From: Nocardioides sp.
GTDB lineage: Bacteria > Actinomycetota > Actinomycetes > Propionibacteriales > Nocardioidaceae
DNA: 46,007 bases
NCBI RefSeq assembly: GCF_030655615.1
Contig: NZ_JAURVJ010000125.1
Coordinates: 1-46,007 of the forward strand
Direction of reading: 5' to 3'
Shown: positions 44,117-46,007 of the stretch, piece after piece
Layout of the letters: every line of letters starts with the position of its first letter
Numbering within the stretch: position 1 is the first letter of the stretch
The notes under the pieces: generated by a model
Told to the model about the DNA's origin: nothing
The model's database searches: none
The model's input: the letters and a program-made list of their open reading frames with translations, nothing else
Translations under genes and position numbers: made by a program

Positions 44117-44599
44117 TCACGGTACGACGGGACCGAACCCGCCGGTAGAACCGTAGCCCCCGGCCCCTCGCACGCTCTCGGGGAGGCGCTCGACCTCGAC
44201 GAACGCGGCGCGCTCGAACCGCTGCACCACCAGCTGGGCGATCCGGTCGCCGCGGCGCAGCTCGATCGGCTCTCGCGGGTCGTGGTTGACCAGCAGCACC
44301 TTGATCTCGCCGCGGTAGCCCGCGTCGACGGTGCCGGGGGTGTTGACGATCGACAGCCCGTGCCGCGCCGCCAGCCCCGACCTCGGGTGCACCAGCGCGA
44401 CGTAGCCGTCGGGCAGCGCGATGGCGACGCCGGTCGGCACCAGCGCCCGCTCCCCCGGTGCCAGCGTCACGTCGACGGTCGTCAGCAGGTCTGCGCCCGC
44501 GTCGCCGGGATGGGCGTAGGCCGGCAGCGGCAGGTCGGGGTCGAGGCGCAGCACCTGGATCTCGAGGTCGGGCACGGCACGGACCCTACGACCCGTCAT
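44117..44599 (-). CDS. dut: dUTP diphosphatase
   Basis: This is a trimeric dUTPase that hydrolyses dUTP to dUMP and PPi, keeping uracil out of DNA. All five motifs are present in 160 residues: [50 protein letters not shown] and the C-terminal [13 protein letters not shown] lid. The ATG at 44599 follows GAGGAG closely (three bases); a GTG eight codons later is an alternative start. It heads a leftward operon with DUF3710, the OB-fold protein and DUF3159, and diverges from the DUF3093 gene across 34 bases. Confidence 0.95.
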   Translation of the reverse strand: MTGRRVRAVPDLEIQVLRLDPDLPLPAYAHPGDAGADLLTTVDVTLAPGERALVPTGVAIALPDGYVALVHPRSGLAARHGLSIVNTPGTVDAGYRGEIKVLLVNHDPREPIELRRGDRIAQLVVQRFERAAFVEVERLPESVRGAGGYGSTGGFGPVVP

Positions 44600-44633
44600 C
44601 GGCTCCTCAGGGACCGGATGGGACGCTTGACCC

Positions 44634-45086
44634 GTGGTGACGGCGTACGACGAGAGGCTTGCCGTCCCGCTGCGGTGGTGGGTCCAGGGCTCGATGCTCG
44701 TCGCGTCGCTCTGGCTGGCCCTCGTCGTCGCGGTCCCCGGGTTGCTCGCCTGGGCGGTCACCGCCGTCGCCGTGGCCCTGCTGACGCTGCTGCTGCGCAC
44801 CTACGGCGGCGCCCGGATCGTCGTCGACGACGGGGTGCTGCGGGTGGGGCGGGCCCGGATCGAGGGCCACCACCTCGGCCGCGCCGTGCCCCTCGACGCC
44901 GACCAGGCCCGCCGCACCGCCGGCGTCGAGGCCGACGCCCGGGCCTTCCTGCTGCTGCGGCCCTACCTCTCCCGCGCCGTCAAGGTCGAGGTCACCGACC
45001 CGGCCGACCCGGCGCCGTACTGGCTGATCAGCACCCGCCACCCCGACCAGCTCGCCCACGCGGTCGACGCCCTCTCCAGAGACTGA
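44634..45086 (+). CDS. DUF3093 membrane protein
   Basis: This is a DUF3093 family protein of 150 residues. Two hydrophobic segments (about 15-55: [18 protein letters not shown] and [18 protein letters not shown]) form a hairpin in the membrane. A cytosolic beta-rich domain follows ([52 protein letters not shown]). The divergent pairing with dut is the same as Rv2697c-Rv2698. The GTG start is used because it just precedes the conserved [12 protein letters not shown] block. The function is unknown. Confidence 0.9.
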   Translation: MVTAYDERLAVPLRWWVQGSMLVASLWLALVVAVPGLLAWAVTAVAVALLTLLLRTYGGARIVVDDGVLRVGRARIEGHHLGRAVPLDADQARRTAGVEADARAFLLLRPYLSRAVKVEVTDPADPAPYWLISTRHPDQLAHAVDALSRD

Positions 45087-45124
45087 CCGGTCCTTGGCGC
45101 ACCCCGGCGCTATAGGGTCGGGCC

Positions 45125-45436
45125 ATGGCCAAGAAAGACGCCTCAGGCGCCCCCGACAGCTCCAAGATCTGGTCGGTGTTCTCGCTCGTGTCGGCGCTGG
45201 GTGCCGCGGCCCTGGCCAAGAAGGGGCTCAACGCCACCTGGAAGACCGCCACGCGCAAGAAGCCGCCCGAGAACCCCGCCGACCCCGACATCGAGCTGCG
45301 CGAGGCGGTCGCGTGGGCCGTCTTCAGCGGCGCCTTCGTCGGCCTGGCCCGGATGCTCGCCCAGCGCCGGGCCGCATCCTACTACGCGCGCTCCACCGGT
45401 CGGCTGCCTCCTGGGCTGCACAAGGACGGGCAGTAG
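45125..45436 (+). CDS. DUF4235 membrane protein
   Basis: This is a small DUF4235 protein of 103 residues with two hydrophobic segments (about 15-33, SVFSLVSALGAAALAKKGL, and about 63-80, AVAWAVFSGAFVGLARML) separated by a basic, Pro-rich loop (TRKKPPENPADPD). TAGGGT ends exactly six bases before the ATG, so it has its own leaderless promoter 38 bases behind the DUF3093 gene. The function is unknown. It is the last gene in the window. Confidence 0.85.
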   Translation: MAKKDASGAPDSSKIWSVFSLVSALGAAALAKKGLNATWKTATRKKPPENPADPDIELREAVAWAVFSGAFVGLARMLAQRRAASYYARSTGRLPPGLHKDGQ

Positions 45437-45486
45437 AGGGTCGTACGTCGGGCTGGGTCCTTGTCAGCCTGAGGTCTTTCGGGGTC

Positions 45487-45647
45487 GGGCTGTCCGCGCG
45501 CTTAGCATCCCGGGTCTCCCTGTCAAGGACGCCTACGGCGCCGCTGCGCGGTCGCTGCGCGATCCTTGACAGCGAGCCTCTCCCGGGATGCTTGAGGGCG
45601 CAGACAAGGGCGGGCTCCGCCGCGCCCTCGTCCGGCGCGGACAGCCC
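45487..45647 (+). repeat. Structured nested-stem element, copy 1
   Basis: Outer stem: GGGCTGTCCGCGC (45487-45499) with its complement (45635-45647). Middle stem: AGCATCCCGGG (45504-45514) with CCCGGGATGCT (45582-45592). Core 45522-45570: GTCAAGGA closes with TCCTTGAC around three abutting 11-nt hairpins, CGCC-TAC-GGCG, CCGC-TGC-GCGG and TCGC-TGC-GCGA. A side hairpin (45604-45612 with 45623-45631, one mismatch) lies between the middle and outer 3' arms. It covers most of the first part of the 571-base gene-free end of the window. Function unknown. Confidence 0.9.
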
Positions 45648-45826
45648 TCATCTGCACCACTGGTCGCGCTGACCGGACGTTTCTCCCGGTTCTCCTATGA
45701 AACTTCGGCCCAGAAGCGGGAGCTTCGTCGCAGAACTTCACCTTGCGGGCTCCCCGACCCGGGCCGGCGGTGTGTCAGCCTCCGAACCGGCACCTCGGAT
45801 CGCCCAGAACGGTGGCTCACGCACCG

Positions 45827-46005
45827 CCGGGTCGGGTGGCCGCGCAGGCGACGGCGTGCCGCGCGCGCGAGGCCACGCCGTTGCGCGCCGAGGAGCAGAC
45901 CGCGAGAGGCTCGGGGTCAAGGATCGCGCAGCGACCGCGAAGCGGCGCCGAAGGCGTCCTTGACGCCGAGACGCGGTCTGCTACGCGCGCGGCCACCCGA
46001 CCCGG
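45827..46005 (-). repeat. Structured nested-stem element, copy 2 (inverted)
   Basis: This copy has the same plan in the opposite orientation. Outer stem: 19 bp, 45827-45845 with 45987-46005. Middle stem: AGCAGACCGCG (45894-45904) with CGCGGTCTGCT (45972-45982). Core 45916-45964 equals copy 1's core in reverse complement except for two loop bases. Side hairpin: ACGGCGTG (45851-45858) with CACGCCGT (45874-45881). Linker lengths equal those of copy 1 (4, 7 and 11 nt). Between the copies (45648-45826) I see only a small GAAGC-GGGA-GCTTC hairpin (45713-45726) and no gene. Confidence 0.9.
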
Positions 46006-46007
46006 AC

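Noticed and set aside
45437-45963. Short open frames over the structured elements at the right end
   Set aside because: They are Ala/Arg/Pro-rich, lack start signals and run through stems and loops alike, so they are by-products of the GC-rich folded repeat.

Overview
The window is a very GC-rich bacterial chromosome segment whose gene content and order are those of an actinobacterium, most likely a Nocardioidaceae member such as Nocardioides (genus is inference). Evidence: many GTG starts, mycobacterial-type gene neighbourhoods (fadA2 | fabG4-htdX; TRAM methyltransferase-APC permease | ceoB-ceoC | DUF3159-OB fold-DUF3710-dut | DUF3093), a mycobacterial-type LexA box, and at least 13 genes whose start codon lies 6-7 bases after a TANNNT hexamer, the layout of leaderless actinobacterial transcripts. 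No tRNA, rRNA, insertion sequence, prophage or cas gene was seen.

Layout. 0-5 kb: a partial cardiolipin-synthase-like PLD protein, an MFS transporter, an AlkA-type DNA glycosylase, a crotonase-family enoyl-CoA isomerase and a TetR regulator. 5-11.7 kb: a secreted M36 (fungalysin) metalloprotease, an ATP-dependent DNA ligase, a small lipoprotein, a protein built of about 25 consecutive x-Ser-x triplets, and a TetR gene with its own palindromic operator. 11.7-12 kb: an array of five 24-bp palindromes. 12-18.9 kb: a fatty-acid block (thiolase, two-domain ketoacyl reductase, MaoC dehydratase), an O-antigen-ligase-like membrane protein, TesB thioesterase and PAC2. 19-25.2 kb: a dxs operon (double Nudix, strictosidine-synthase-like lactonase, dxs, HExxH lipoprotein) and a GH18-like protein. 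25.3-30.1 kb: a leftward series of patatin, an SOS-box-controlled small protein, YjbQ, DUF3105, MTH1187 thiamine-binding protein and a lipoprotein. 30.1-32 kb: a SigE-family sigma factor behind a membrane-anchored beta-propeller. 32-36 kb: aconitase with a richly decorated promoter, then a VWA protein. 36-45.4 kb: a RibD-type reductase, an SDR, the potassium module and the dut cluster.

The most unusual material is in the gaps between genes. The last 520 bases hold two copies of an undescribed-looking structured element. Each has an identical-in-plan 49-nt core: an 8-bp closing stem around three abutting 11-nt hairpins. The core sits inside two further stems whose sequences differ completely between copies while pairing, linker lengths and a side hairpin are retained. 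The two core substitutions fall in hairpin loops. Other convergent or terminal gaps carry different palindromic repeats (5.1, 11.7, 25.2 and 35.1 kb).
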